A DNA stretch of 25,275 bases. Source: a virus. Position 1 is the first letter of the stretch, and every line of letters begins with the position of its first letter. The translations under genes were made by a program, and so were the position numbers. The notes under the pieces are model-generated. The model saw nothing but the letters and a program-made list of their open reading frames with translations. It ran no database searches and was not told the DNA's origin. Positions 7,876-15,210 of this stretch are shown in pieces. The stretch covers positions 1 to 25,275 of the IMG/VR virus record IMGVR_UViG_3300035190_000771; one strand, given 5' to 3'.

Positions 7876-8465
7876 TAGACGAACAAAAACAAAAAACCGA
7901 TCTTCAAGAACTACTCAAAGAAACCACTGTGGCATTGGGTGGAACGGATCAGACTTACATTCAGTTTGTCCAAATGCTGAACGAGTACAACCAATTAAGC
8001 ATACCAAGTCGCCTCTTGCCGGGCTGCTTGGTGTTTTTCAAATACAAACCTATTAGCGAATCTTTTATTTCTCGTAATACATATTATGATTCGTTTCCTC
8101 TCGTCCTGATCACCGATGTGTATCGCGGCGGATTTGAGGGGGTGAATCTACATTTCATTGCTCCTCAATACAGAAAAGCCTTGTTTGATGCGGTGATGCG
8201 TGGATTGCCCACCATCAAGGCAAATGAGGAGTGGAGAACGCGACTGCGAGTGGATTATGATCGGTTGGAAGCACGGAGAATCTTCAAGTACTACAAGCCG
8301 TGCTATCGAAGGTATCTGTGGAAAGGCATGAAACGCAGACCAGCACTCGTACCTTTTCAGTTGTGGGAAGACATGGTGAACGGAAATTCATATAAGTTTG
8401 TAGGGGCAAAGCCCGTAACCGTATACCGAGACAGCCGAAACGCAGTAATCCGTGGGGGAGGATAA
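7872..8465 (+). CDS. Conserved T4-like phage protein, function unknown
   Basis: A 197-residue protein from the ATG that overlaps the gp4 stop; an in-frame ATG 48 bases upstream lies inside gp4 and is not preferred. The core is GCLVFFKYKPISESF then YYDSFPLVLITDVYRGGFEG and VNLHFIAPQYRKALFD. A motif of this sort (small beta barrel, Tyr-Asp-x-x-Pro-Leu, then Leu-His-Phe/Tyr) recurs in T4-like genomes near head and tail genes. The C-terminal third is strongly basic (RRIFKYYKPCYRRYLWKGMK). Its coupling to gp4 and to the tail tube gene suggests a morphogenesis or DNA-end-handling role. That is inference from position; I do not recognise a characterised homologue. Confidence 0.8.
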   Translation: MIDEQKQKTDLQELLKETTVALGGTDQTYIQFVQMLNEYNQLSIPSRLLPGCLVFFKYKPISESFISRNTYYDSFPLVLITDVYRGGFEGVNLHFIAPQYRKALFDAVMRGLPTIKANEEWRTRLRVDYDRLEARRIFKYYKPCYRRYLWKGMKRRPALVPFQLWEDMVNGNSYKFVGAKPVTVYRDSRNAVIRGGG

Positions 8466-9149
8466 ATGGCACTAGTACCGTCAAACATCAACGAAATGAT
8501 AGAATCAATCAGGCGGTCTGGCGTTGCGTACAGCAATCGCTACGAACTGATGTTTGGTATTCCAAGCGTATTTCCAACAGGCAATCCAGCGGAACTAAAG
8601 AACCTGACAGTTCGTTGTGATTCGGTTACTGTTCCCGGTCGTGGATTTTCAACCACACCGTATCGCTTTTACGGTCCTGCTCGTAATATGCCGTATGAAC
8701 CCATCTACAGCGGAGAGATAAACATATCCATGATCCTGTCTGCGGATTTGCGTGAACGCAAGTTTTTTGAAGACTGGATGAATTTTGTGTGCAGCCGCGA
8801 CAACTTCAAGTTTGGCTACTACGACGATTACATTACCGATTTAGAGATAACCGTATTCAGCAAAGACGAAATACCCACCCACAGGTTCTTTGTGGAAGAA
8901 GTGTATCCCAAGTCTATTGGCGACTTGCAGATGGGATACGACAAGGATAACGACTATCTGCGTCAGGATGTAACCTTATCGTTCCGTAAGTACACGCCAG
9001 AATATATTGGTATGCCTCCCTCCAAACCAACTCCAAACGGTGGTGCTGCTTCCTTCCTGAGTCCAGGCATGAGTAAAATATTCAACATGGGCAAAAACGC
9101 AGGAGGCGATCCGCAGCAGTGGAAGTCGCCAACAAATACTCCAAGTTAA
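8466..9149 (+). CDS. 19: Tail tube protein gp19
   Basis: A 227-residue protein, against 163 in T4. It shows the tube-protein pattern: NRYELMFGIPSVFP near the N-terminus, CDSVTVPGRGFSTTPYRFYG, then ADLRERKFFEDWMNFV and a terminal beta strand YLRQDVTLSFRKYTPEYI. In gp19-type proteins the helix before the F-x-x-W motif and the surrounding beta sandwich build hexameric rings that stack on gp48/gp54 and line the DNA channel. The extra length is mostly a Pro/Gly/Ser-rich C-terminal tail. The ribosome site GGGGGAGGATAA spans the end of the preceding gene, with no gap between them. Confidence 0.88.
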   Translation: MALVPSNINEMIESIRRSGVAYSNRYELMFGIPSVFPTGNPAELKNLTVRCDSVTVPGRGFSTTPYRFYGPARNMPYEPIYSGEINISMILSADLRERKFFEDWMNFVCSRDNFKFGYYDDYITDLEITVFSKDEIPTHRFFVEEVYPKSIGDLQMGYDKDNDYLRQDVTLSFRKYTPEYIGMPPSKPTPNGGAASFLSPGMSKIFNMGKNAGGDPQQWKSPTNTPS

Positions 9150-9153
9150 ACGC

Positions 9154-9160
9154 CTAAATA
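9154..9160 (+). promoter_or_regulatory. Late-type promoter motif before gp26
   Basis: The motif CTAAATA lies in the 41-base gap between the tube gene and gp26, ending 30 bases before the ATG. The ribosome site AAAGGAATACC follows. It differs from the T4 late consensus at the first positions but recurs in this window, including immediately before the tmRNA. Confidence 0.45.
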
Positions 9161-9190
9161 GAAATTGATTATATTGATTAAAGGAATACC

Positions 9191-9901
9191 ATGATGCAAC
9201 TGAATCTCGTTAATGCTTCACTACCACAATACAACATGAGCCTGCCTGTATCGGGCATCACCACAAAATTCAGACCATTTGTAGTCAAGGAGGAGAAAAT
9301 CCTCCTGATGGGTCTACAGTCAAAAAGCATTAATCAAATAAATGATGCCATGCGGAACATCATTCTTGCCTGCACCAACAATGTGGTGGACACACGAAAA
9401 TTGTGTGCTGCGGATGCAGAGTACGCATTTCTACAAATTCGATCCAAATCAGTGGGAGAAGAAGTCAAGCCACAAGTGGTTTGCACCACTTGCTCCAAAG
9501 AAACCGTGATCAAGATTAAACTGGATGAAATCACCATTAAGCCCACAACAAAACCGGTGGTTGATAGCAATATAAAAATAACAGATACCCTTGCTATCGT
9601 GATGCGATATCCATCCATTCACGACATTGACTACAACAAAACAGAAGTAGAGATTGCTTTTGACCTAGCCAAGCGGTGCATCGAATCCGTGATTATTGAT
9701 GAACAGGTCTACCAAGTAAAAGACATCAATCCACAGGAACTCACCGATTTTGTTGACAACATGATGCCTGAGCAGTTTGCAAAAATCATGGATTTCATTC
9801 AGAGCGTTCCTGAACTTTCCTATGAATTCCAATATCAATGCCCCCAATGCTCGGAAACAGTAAAGGTGCAACTAAAAAGTGTATCTGATTTTTTTCGGTA
9901 G
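9191..9901 (+). CDS. 26: Baseplate hub/tail assembly protein gp26
   Basis: A 236-residue protein. SGITTKFRPFVVKEEKILLM and LQIRSKSVGEEV match T4 gp26 (RPF/KPF-x-V-x-x-EK, then I-R-x-KSVGE). Two CxxC pairs (CTTC near 99, CPQC near 219) could form a zinc ribbon. The end, QCPQCSETVKVQLKSVSDFF, parallels the T4 gp26 end with CPKC and ADFF. Family members act in hub assembly. The 0-frame ends just past DFF with Arg then TAG; the last two Phe codons are the slippery site described separately, so this is probably the short form of a pair of proteins. The start could be either of two adjacent ATGs. Confidence 0.9.
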   Translation: MMQLNLVNASLPQYNMSLPVSGITTKFRPFVVKEEKILLMGLQSKSINQINDAMRNIILACTNNVVDTRKLCAADAEYAFLQIRSKSVGEEVKPQVVCTTCSKETVIKIKLDEITIKPTTKPVVDSNIKITDTLAIVMRYPSIHDIDYNKTEVEIAFDLAKRCIESVIIDEQVYQVKDINPQELTDFVDNMMPEQFAKIMDFIQSVPELSYEFQYQCPQCSETVKVQLKSVSDFFR

Positions 9902-9926
9902 CCCTCTGTCATAATGACTTGGGGGC
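9889..9926 (+). promoter_or_regulatory. Programmed -1 ribosomal frameshift signal at end of gp26
   Basis: The heptamer T TTT TTT (9889-9895) is positioned as X XXY YYZ in the gp26 frame (GAT TTT TTT CGG TAG). A 5-base spacer follows, then a hairpin: 9901-9906 pairs with 9921-9926 (GCCCTC with GGGGGC, one G-U), a small U/UU internal loop, then GTCA with TGAC closing a TAA triloop. Slippery run, spacer and structure match known -1 frameshift elements. The -1 frame enters a 62-codon open reading frame that reads like protein. Confidence 0.8.
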
Positions 9927-10083
9927 ATATTACCAAATGAACTTCAATCTCATGCAGCATCACGGGTACTCTCTCGCTGAATTGGAAGGAATGTTACCTT
10001 GGGAGCGAGAGGTATACATACAAATGCTTATTTCTCATCTTAAAAAAGAACAAGAAAAAGCAACCAACAGAAAACCACTGTGA
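9895..10083 (+). CDS. -1 frame extension of gp26 (tail assembly chaperone long form)
   Basis: This is the -1 frame after the slip, from codon TCG at 9895 to TGA at 10081-10083, giving 62 residues and a 297-residue fusion with gp26. It reads SVALCHNDLGAYYQMNF then QHHGYSLAELEGMLPWER and ends in a basic, Lys/Glu-rich tail. The coding look starts before the first ATG of this frame (9937), since CHNDLGAYYQ already resembles the family pattern. That argues for fusion rather than separate initiation, although a 48-residue protein from 9937 cannot be excluded; no good ribosome site precedes it. The placement directly before the tape measure gene is the classical site of the frameshifted chaperone pair (lambda G/GT type). 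It may correspond to T4 gp51; I could not verify that. Confidence 0.75.
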   Translation, partial: SVALCHNDLGAYYQMNFNLMQHHGYSLAELEGMLPWEREVYIQMLISHLKKEQEKATNRKPL

Positions 10084-10112
10084 CCCCTTTACCATGACAA
10101 TGAGGCAGAATC

Positions 10113-12089
10113 ATGGCAAAGAAAATCGTCAGCGATAAACAGATGAGGCAGATGATGGCTTCCCGCCAAGAGCGGGTGGGTGGTCGCTTTGGTGGTTTAA
10201 AGCCTGAGTTCAAGACTCCTCCTGTTGCTGCCGCTAAAGATGTGGCGGTATCAGATGCAGCCGTAGCAGAGAGAATTAATTTTCTACAGGCTATCCTCAA
10301 CGAACGAAAAGCAATGGGGATTGAGACTTCTGAACTAGAAGAGTATGTGGTTGGAACTGCTCAAAAGCAGGGTATGCGTTCTGTTGTTGAAACATTCATA
10401 TCAGAAAACCGTGAGCAGTTTAATCAAGACGATCCAGCAGGAGCGGCTGCGTATGAATTGATGAAGGAAGCGGTTGTGCTTTCCGAATCATCAATGAAAG
10501 CATCCTTTGATGACGCTAAAAAGATATACGCTCAACTACAGTTCATACGAAAGGTAGCAGCAAACGCAAAAGGCAAGAATTCCGCTATTGCTAAACAGAT
10601 GGAAGGCATCATTGCGCCTGTTGAAGCACAACTAAAGAAGCGAACATCTTTTGCTGCGTTTATAAAAGATAAAGCAGAATCATTCAAGAAGACACTCCCT
10701 GAACGCTTGGCTGCAAAAGTGCCGGTCGTTGGTGGTCTACTAAGCGGATTCTTGAGAGATAAACGCGAAGCACAAGAAAGCATTGAACTGTTGTCTGGTC
10801 GCATACAAGAGCAAGTCTCCCGTGGTGGTCAAAGAGGAACAGACCTAGACATTAGTGATGTACGACAGCCCCGTAGAGGTGGCGGAACCGGAATGATGGG
10901 CGGGACTCGTGCATCAGATATTCCAGGGCTTGATGTTGGTGGTGCAGGAAAAGGCATACCGTCAACACTTGGTGCCATCTATAAAGAAGTCACCAAAATC
11001 CGCAGCATCATTGAAAGCAAATTTGCTCCTGTAGAAAGTGATGCCACAGAACTAAAAGCCCGCGAAGCAGAACTAGAAGGCAAGACCGGCGGTAAGGTTT
11101 CCGAAAAAGCAATCAAAATGGTAACAGGGGAAAAGGGTGGTGGCGGATTCCTGTCTTCACTACTGTCAAATCTGCTTGGTTCAGGTCTTGGTACGCTGCT
11201 TGCAAACGGACTTCTGGCTCTTGGTCCAATGATCATAGGAGCGATTGCAGCAATCGGTCCTGCACTCATGGCAGCAATTGCAGGGCTTGGAACGGCTATT
11301 GCAGCCATTGGCAGCACACTGCTAACCGTTGCCATTCCTGCTCTAGTGGCTACTGTGGGAGCAGCCATTGGCGGTGGTTTGGCGTGGCTTATCAACTCAG
11401 GTATTGATGCCATCTTTGGCACAAATCTAGCAGAACTGATGTTTGACAAAGACACCTACACATTCGGTGATGTTGCCCGAGAAAATAAAATAGCAGAACA
11501 AGGCAAGGCTGCTGATGCGCGGATAGAGGCTCAACGAAACACTCCCGAATACACAGCAGCCATGTCTCAGGATCCTCGAATGCTTCCGAAACTCATTTCG
11601 GAAAAAAGAATCACCGGATCTGAGGGTTTGGACATACTGTCTTCGTTTGAATCCAAAAACGGAAGAGGCGAAGACACGGACGCAATTCGTGCAAGAATAC
11701 TAGAAATAGATCCAAAGGCAGTAGGATCAAATATTGGATCTTTTGCCGCTGTGAATGCAGCACAGTCCGCAACTGCTGCTGCAACGATTCCTTCGGTGTC
11801 ATCGGCTGCAACATCGTCTACGGGATCAGATCAATCCACATCAGTGGGTGTTATATCATCGTCTTCGCCAAACACCACAGCAGGTAAAATGTTGAATCAG
11901 TATTCAGCGGAACAAGCAGCACTCAGCAATGCACAATCTGCGGGGACAGCGAGCGTTGGTGGAACCGTGAACAACTCGTCCATGAACAGCAATGTCAGCA
12001 ATGTGGTGAACAACTTTAATGACGATCTGCGTATTCGTAACAATGAACCCACGCAGAAGCAGATGCAGACATTCTCACTTGTACCGTAA
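10113..12089 (+). CDS. 29: Tail tape measure protein (gp29-like)
   Basis: A 658-residue protein. Residues 1-330 are charged and helical (FLQAILNERKAMGIETSELE, then FIKDKAESFKKTLPERLAAK). Residues about 342-440 are a long Gly/Ala/Leu-rich hydrophobic stretch (ALGPMIIGAIAAIGPALMAA), and the C-terminus is Ser/Thr/Asn-rich. A hydrophobic belt between helical regions is the usual look of a tape measure protein, which fills the tube lumen, fixes tail length and leaves first at ejection. T4 gp29 has 590 residues, so tail length should be similar or slightly longer. It directly follows the frameshifted chaperone cassette. Sequence identity to gp29 cannot be judged here; the role is inferred from composition and position. 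Confidence 0.8.
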   Translation: MAKKIVSDKQMRQMMASRQERVGGRFGGLKPEFKTPPVAAAKDVAVSDAAVAERINFLQAILNERKAMGIETSELEEYVVGTAQKQGMRSVVETFISENREQFNQDDPAGAAAYELMKEAVVLSESSMKASFDDAKKIYAQLQFIRKVAANAKGKNSAIAKQMEGIIAPVEAQLKKRTSFAAFIKDKAESFKKTLPERLAAKVPVVGGLLSGFLRDKREAQESIELLSGRIQEQVSRGGQRGTDLDISDVRQPRRGGGTGMMGGTRASDIPGLDVGGAGKGIPSTLGAIYKEVTKIRSIIESKFAPVESDATELKAREAELEGKTGGKVSEKAIKMVTGEKGGGGFLSSLLSNLLGSGLGTLLANGLLALGPMIIGAIAAIGPALMAAIAGLGTAIAAIGSTLLTVAIPALVATVGAAIGGGLAWLINSGIDAIFGTNLAELMFDKDTYTFGDVARENKIAEQGKAADARIEAQRNTPEYTAAMSQDPRMLPKLISEKRITGSEGLDILSSFESKNGRGEDTDAIRARILEIDPKAVGSNIGSFAAVNAAQSATAAATIPSVSSAATSSTGSDQSTSVGVISSSSPNTTAGKMLNQYSAEQAALSNAQSAGTASVGGTVNNSSMNSNVSNVVNNFNDDLRIRNNEPTQKQMQTFSLVP

Positions 12090-12091
12090 AA

Positions 12092-12121
12092 GAAAAGAGG
12101 CACCCCGAAGGGTGCCCCTTT
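12092..12121. terminator. Bidirectional terminator between tape measure and gp32
   Basis: A perfect 7-bp stem GGCACCC/GGGTGCC (12099-12105 and 12110-12116) with a CGAA tetraloop stands between two convergent genes. On the plus strand it is followed by CCTTT; on the minus strand by TCTTTTCTTTT. It should end the tail transcript and the gp32 transcript. Confidence 0.85.
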
Positions 12122-12145
12122 GCTGCGAAACCGAAGGCACAGTAT

Positions 12146-13081
12146 TTAGTCTTCGCTTGCCAACTTCTCAAAGTAAGACAAAGCAGATTCGGTGTCGTCA
12201 TCATCCGTGCTGACGGCTTCCTTCACTGGCTTCTTGGTTGGCTGCGGAGCAGCCTTCTTCACAGCAGGAACATCATCCTCGTCATCAAACGCAGCCTTTT
12301 CTGCACCGCCCTTGGCAAACGATTCTGATGCCGAAGCGCGAATGTTTCCGCCAAGCACCATTTCAAGACGAGCCTTGAGTTCATCGTAAGACTTGAAGTT
12401 CTTTGGATCAGTGAATTCCTTCAGGGAATACTGAGTCTTCCACAACTTCTCAAGAGCAGCGTCATCACCACCAAGCAGTGCAGACGGTGCAGCAAACTCG
12501 CTGCGGTCGTAGTTGGTGTAGCCTTCAACCTGACGAATCTTCAACTTGAAGGTGGCACCGTTCCAAAAGTCAAACGGGTTCATGGGCTTCTCGTCTTGGA
12601 ACTGCGGATTCATGGCTTCCTGAATCTTCTCGAAAATCTTCTTGCCGTAGCGGAACAGGAACACCTTGCCCTCGTTCTGTGGGTTCTTGGGGTCGCTCAC
12701 AACATAAATGTTGCTGATGTACGACAACTTACGCTTGCGATCACGCGCAATCTTCTTGTCGTCATCCGATCCGCTAGCCCACAACTGAGAATTCATTTCC
12801 GATACCGGATCCTTTAGACCAATGGTCGTAAGGGAATTCTCGATGTACCAACCACCCGGACCACGGAAGCCGTGATTCCAAATACGCGCCCACGGCAAAT
12901 CTTCACTATCGGGTGAAGGCAGAAAGCGAATCTCTGCGTAGCCGTTGCCAGTCTTATCGGTTTCCGCTCTCCACATACGGTCGTCCTTGTAGGACTCAGA
13001 CTTCTTTGCCATCTTGTCCATTTCGGTGGCAAGCGTCTGATATGCGTTCTTGGAAGCGGACTTTAGGTCTTTGAATCCCAT
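12146..13081 (-). CDS. 32: Single-stranded DNA-binding protein gp32
   Basis: A 311-residue protein of the gp32 family. Its basic N-terminus leads to GPGGWYIENSLTTIG, DPVSEMNSQLWASG and RKRKLSYISNIYVVSDPKNP, the OB-fold core seen in T4-like phages. The C-terminus is acidic (STDDDDTESALSYFEKLASE), the part that binds replication and recombination partners. T4 gp32 binds zinc through one His and three Cys; this protein has no cysteine at all, so the zinc subdomain is absent or restructured, as in cyanophage relatives. The ribosome site AAGGAG lies 8 bases before ATG. A TACAAT element at 13100-13105 sits 19 bases upstream but lacks a clear -35 box. It follows gp33, as in T4. Confidence 0.95.
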   Translation of the reverse strand: MGFKDLKSASKNAYQTLATEMDKMAKKSESYKDDRMWRAETDKTGNGYAEIRFLPSPDSEDLPWARIWNHGFRGPGGWYIENSLTTIGLKDPVSEMNSQLWASGSDDDKKIARDRKRKLSYISNIYVVSDPKNPQNEGKVFLFRYGKKIFEKIQEAMNPQFQDEKPMNPFDFWNGATFKLKIRQVEGYTNYDRSEFAAPSALLGGDDAALEKLWKTQYSLKEFTDPKNFKSYDELKARLEMVLGGNIRASASESFAKGGAEKAAFDDEDDVPAVKKAAPQPTKKPVKEAVSTDDDDTESALSYFEKLASED

Positions 13082-13185
13082 GCGTGTCTCCTTGTACTAA
13101 TTGTACGATGTGTAGTGTTGTGTGTGATAAAGAAATCAGTCAGGACTATGTATGGATAGTACCATACGGTGGGCACAAGTCAAGA

Positions 13186-13428
13186 TCAAACAGGCAGTTT
13201 TGTCTTTTTCGGAAGCAGATTTAGTTCCTGCCCTTCAGCCTTGATTTTTTCAATGATAGGCTTGCTGAGAAACTTTGCGCCCACTTGTGGCTCAATTCCG
13301 TATTTTTCACATACGGCAATCACAGCATCAATATACGAAACCGTATACTGTTTTGCGTGGTTTTCAACTTCGCGGGGGAATCGTATGTTGTTGATGTCCA
13401 TATCAGCCTTACTTTGAGAAATATACAT
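13186..13428 (-). CDS. 33: Late promoter transcription accessory protein gp33
   Basis: Eighty residues from the ATG at 13428; the frame is open upstream to a TTG at 13485 that would overlap the divergent gene. The C-terminal half, YIDAVIAVCEKYGIEPQVGA then KFLSKPIIEKIKAEGQELNL, lines up with T4 gp33 (YLEATTAFLEENSIP, then FIPSGIIEKIQSEAIDENLL) in spacing and key residues. gp33 bridges host RNA polymerase and the sliding clamp and co-activates late transcription. Its place just upstream of gp32 matches T4. An alternative start at 13401 has a good AAGG ribosome site and would suit the CTAAATA motif at 13443-13449 as promoter. The start is therefore uncertain; the identity is not. Confidence 0.85.
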   Translation of the reverse strand: MYISQSKADMDINNIRFPREVENHAKQYTVSYIDAVIAVCEKYGIEPQVGAKFLSKPIIEKIKAEGQELNLLPKKTKLPV

Positions 13429-13442
13429 AGGTGAGGTATCCT

Positions 13443-13449
13443 TATTTAG
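13443..13449 (-). promoter_or_regulatory. Late-type promoter motif before gp33
   Basis: The minus strand reads CTAAATA, ending 14 bases before the ATG at 13428 and 41 before the alternative start at 13401. If active it favours the downstream start. It is the same motif as at 9154 and 23547. Confidence 0.3.
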
Positions 13450-13484
13450 TCTTTTGATAGACAAGACCATCAGCGGAGAAGCCA

Positions 13485-15200
13485 ATGGCAGCGACTAGCG
13501 ACAATTACAGCATTGTTACCGAAGGTGTCAGTTATACCATAGCCAGCGATTTTGTCAAGCCCTCTGGTGCCGGAGAAACTGCACATCATCAGATTGTCAA
13601 GGTTGCCTACGGTGCCGACGATACCGTAAACTATGTTTCAAATAACGCGCCGCTGCCGGTGGGGTTGTGTGGATCATGGACTCGTTACGATTATTTGGGT
13701 GGTGGAGGCTACTTCAGCCTTGCCACTTCACTTGTGGGAATAGGCGTAACCCTTGCAATTGCAGGTATTGCCAACGCAGAAGCCGTGGGCATCACCGTTG
13801 GAACGCTGACCGTATCCGCAACCGATTTGGATATTCGCAACCTGTACGGTGGCGACAGCAGCGGCAGCACAAGCGGAGCGGACTATGTGGGTGTTCAGGG
13901 TATTGCGGGTGGATATCCTATCGGTATCACCGTAAGCACAGCCCTGCCAGTAACGGTTTCGTCCTTCTCCGATCTTGGTGTATTTGGTGTAAGCGGAGCC
14001 ACAGCCGTTGGTGTGACTTTCAGTACAGTGTCTATTCGTGGATTGACCGCTGCAAGCGATACCATCACCGTGTACGGCGGCGGAACTGCTTCCACCGTGT
14101 CTACAGGACTATTTGGATTCACGGGAACAGACGTTGCGCCCATCTACGCAGAATCCAATGCACTGAATGTAAACATTAAATCATCGGCTGGCATCACGGT
14201 ATCTGCTGCGGATCTTGATATTCGCAACCTAGACTACACTCTCGACACTGTTACCATTGTTGGTCAAGGTGCAACAGACAATCAATCCAAGGCTACAGTT
14301 CCTACCTACATGAACTCTGCTGTTGGTGCAGCGGGAACACTCACCCAAGTGGGTGGCGTAACAGGTGCAGGTTGGTGCGCGGCAGCAATGAATGTGTTCA
14401 TGGTGAACAGCGGCATCACCTTCACGGTGAGCGCAAGTGCCACATTCTCGTCCATCGTGGGCGTAACAGCAGCATACAGCGCATCACTGCCTGTTCAGGG
14501 ATCCAATGAGGCTGCATACGGTGTGTGGGTCACGGGCAGCACCAATGGCGATCCCGTCACAGTACAAGGCTACAGCGGCGGATATCTGCCTGTAGAAGTC
14601 AAGGACTTTACCGCGCAGACAGCCACAATCAACACAGGAATCAGTGATCTAAAAACCAACACCGACTTCCTGATTGCTGCCAAACAAGCACTGTACGATT
14701 CAAGTGTGAGTGTGGGAGCGTTTGACGCACCACAGTCACTAAGCCTACACACCCTTGTCAAGAATGCAGTAAACACCCAACTGCAAAGTCTTGCAAGCAC
14801 AGTAGCCAATGGTGCAGTAACAGTAGCCATCGACTCGTATCCAACACAGCCATCATTCATGGCTCGTACCAATACTGTTGGTTACAGCGCACAAAACCTG
14901 AAAGCATACAACTCAAACGCAGGGTTTACCTGTGCAACAGGTGTTCGTATCAAGGTTTCGCGTATTGCAACAGGGACAAACGCATCACAAAACGAATTCA
15001 TGTGTGTTGGTTCAGTGGATGACGCATCAAATTACGGATCCACTGCTGGAATATATTCGTATGTAATGTCCCACGGCGATGAAATGTTCTTTGAAGTAAA
15101 CAACATCGACAAGATCAATGTGTTCTATCCACCGTATTCGGCTGGATTTGCACCACACAACACAGGAACCGGTATCACATTCTCATTCTACGCTTCGTAA
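13485..15200 (+). CDS. Large virion-type protein with beta repeats, function unknown
   Basis: A 571-residue protein rich in Gly, Thr, Ser, Val and Ala with almost no charged clusters, typical of phage fibre or decoration proteins. An internal repeat is visible: TVSATDLDIRNL near residue 108 and TVSAADLDIRNL near residue 241, each preceded by a GIT segment. Many VGIT/VGVT strands suggest a beta-solenoid or repeated sandwich. The last 120 residues (AYNSNAGFTCATGVRIKVSR, then GDEMFFEVNNIDKINVFY) look like a separate compact domain. The ribosome site is CGGAGA eight bases before ATG. It is followed 10 bases later by another structural-type gene. Probably on the capsid or tail surface; no family is recognised. 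Confidence 0.8.
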   Translation: MAATSDNYSIVTEGVSYTIASDFVKPSGAGETAHHQIVKVAYGADDTVNYVSNNAPLPVGLCGSWTRYDYLGGGGYFSLATSLVGIGVTLAIAGIANAEAVGITVGTLTVSATDLDIRNLYGGDSSGSTSGADYVGVQGIAGGYPIGITVSTALPVTVSSFSDLGVFGVSGATAVGVTFSTVSIRGLTAASDTITVYGGGTASTVSTGLFGFTGTDVAPIYAESNALNVNIKSSAGITVSAADLDIRNLDYTLDTVTIVGQGATDNQSKATVPTYMNSAVGAAGTLTQVGGVTGAGWCAAAMNVFMVNSGITFTVSASATFSSIVGVTAAYSASLPVQGSNEAAYGVWVTGSTNGDPVTVQGYSGGYLPVEVKDFTAQTATINTGISDLKTNTDFLIAAKQALYDSSVSVGAFDAPQSLSLHTLVKNAVNTQLQSLASTVANGAVTVAIDSYPTQPSFMARTNTVGYSAQNLKAYNSNAGFTCATGVRIKVSRIATGTNASQNEFMCVGSVDDASNYGSTAGIYSYVMSHGDEMFFEVNNIDKINVFYPPYSAGFAPHNTGTGITFSFYAS

Positions 15201-15210
15201 TAGGGCATTC

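Noticed and set aside
10979-11455. 158-codon open frame antisense to the tape measure gene
   Set aside because: It is Ala/Ser/Pro-rich in the way expected when the Gly/Ala/Leu-rich hydrophobic region is read backwards, with no ribosome site or neighbours on that strand.
12143-12149. CTAAATA across the gp32 stop codon as a promoter
   Set aside because: A transcript from it would meet the terminator within about 40 bases and contain no gene, so it is treated as chance unless a short RNA is found.
13150-13167. Hairpin GTATGG/CCATAC between gp33 and gp32 as terminator
   Set aside because: The stem has only 6 bp and no T-run on either strand; it could be a leader element of gp32 but nothing supports a specific role.
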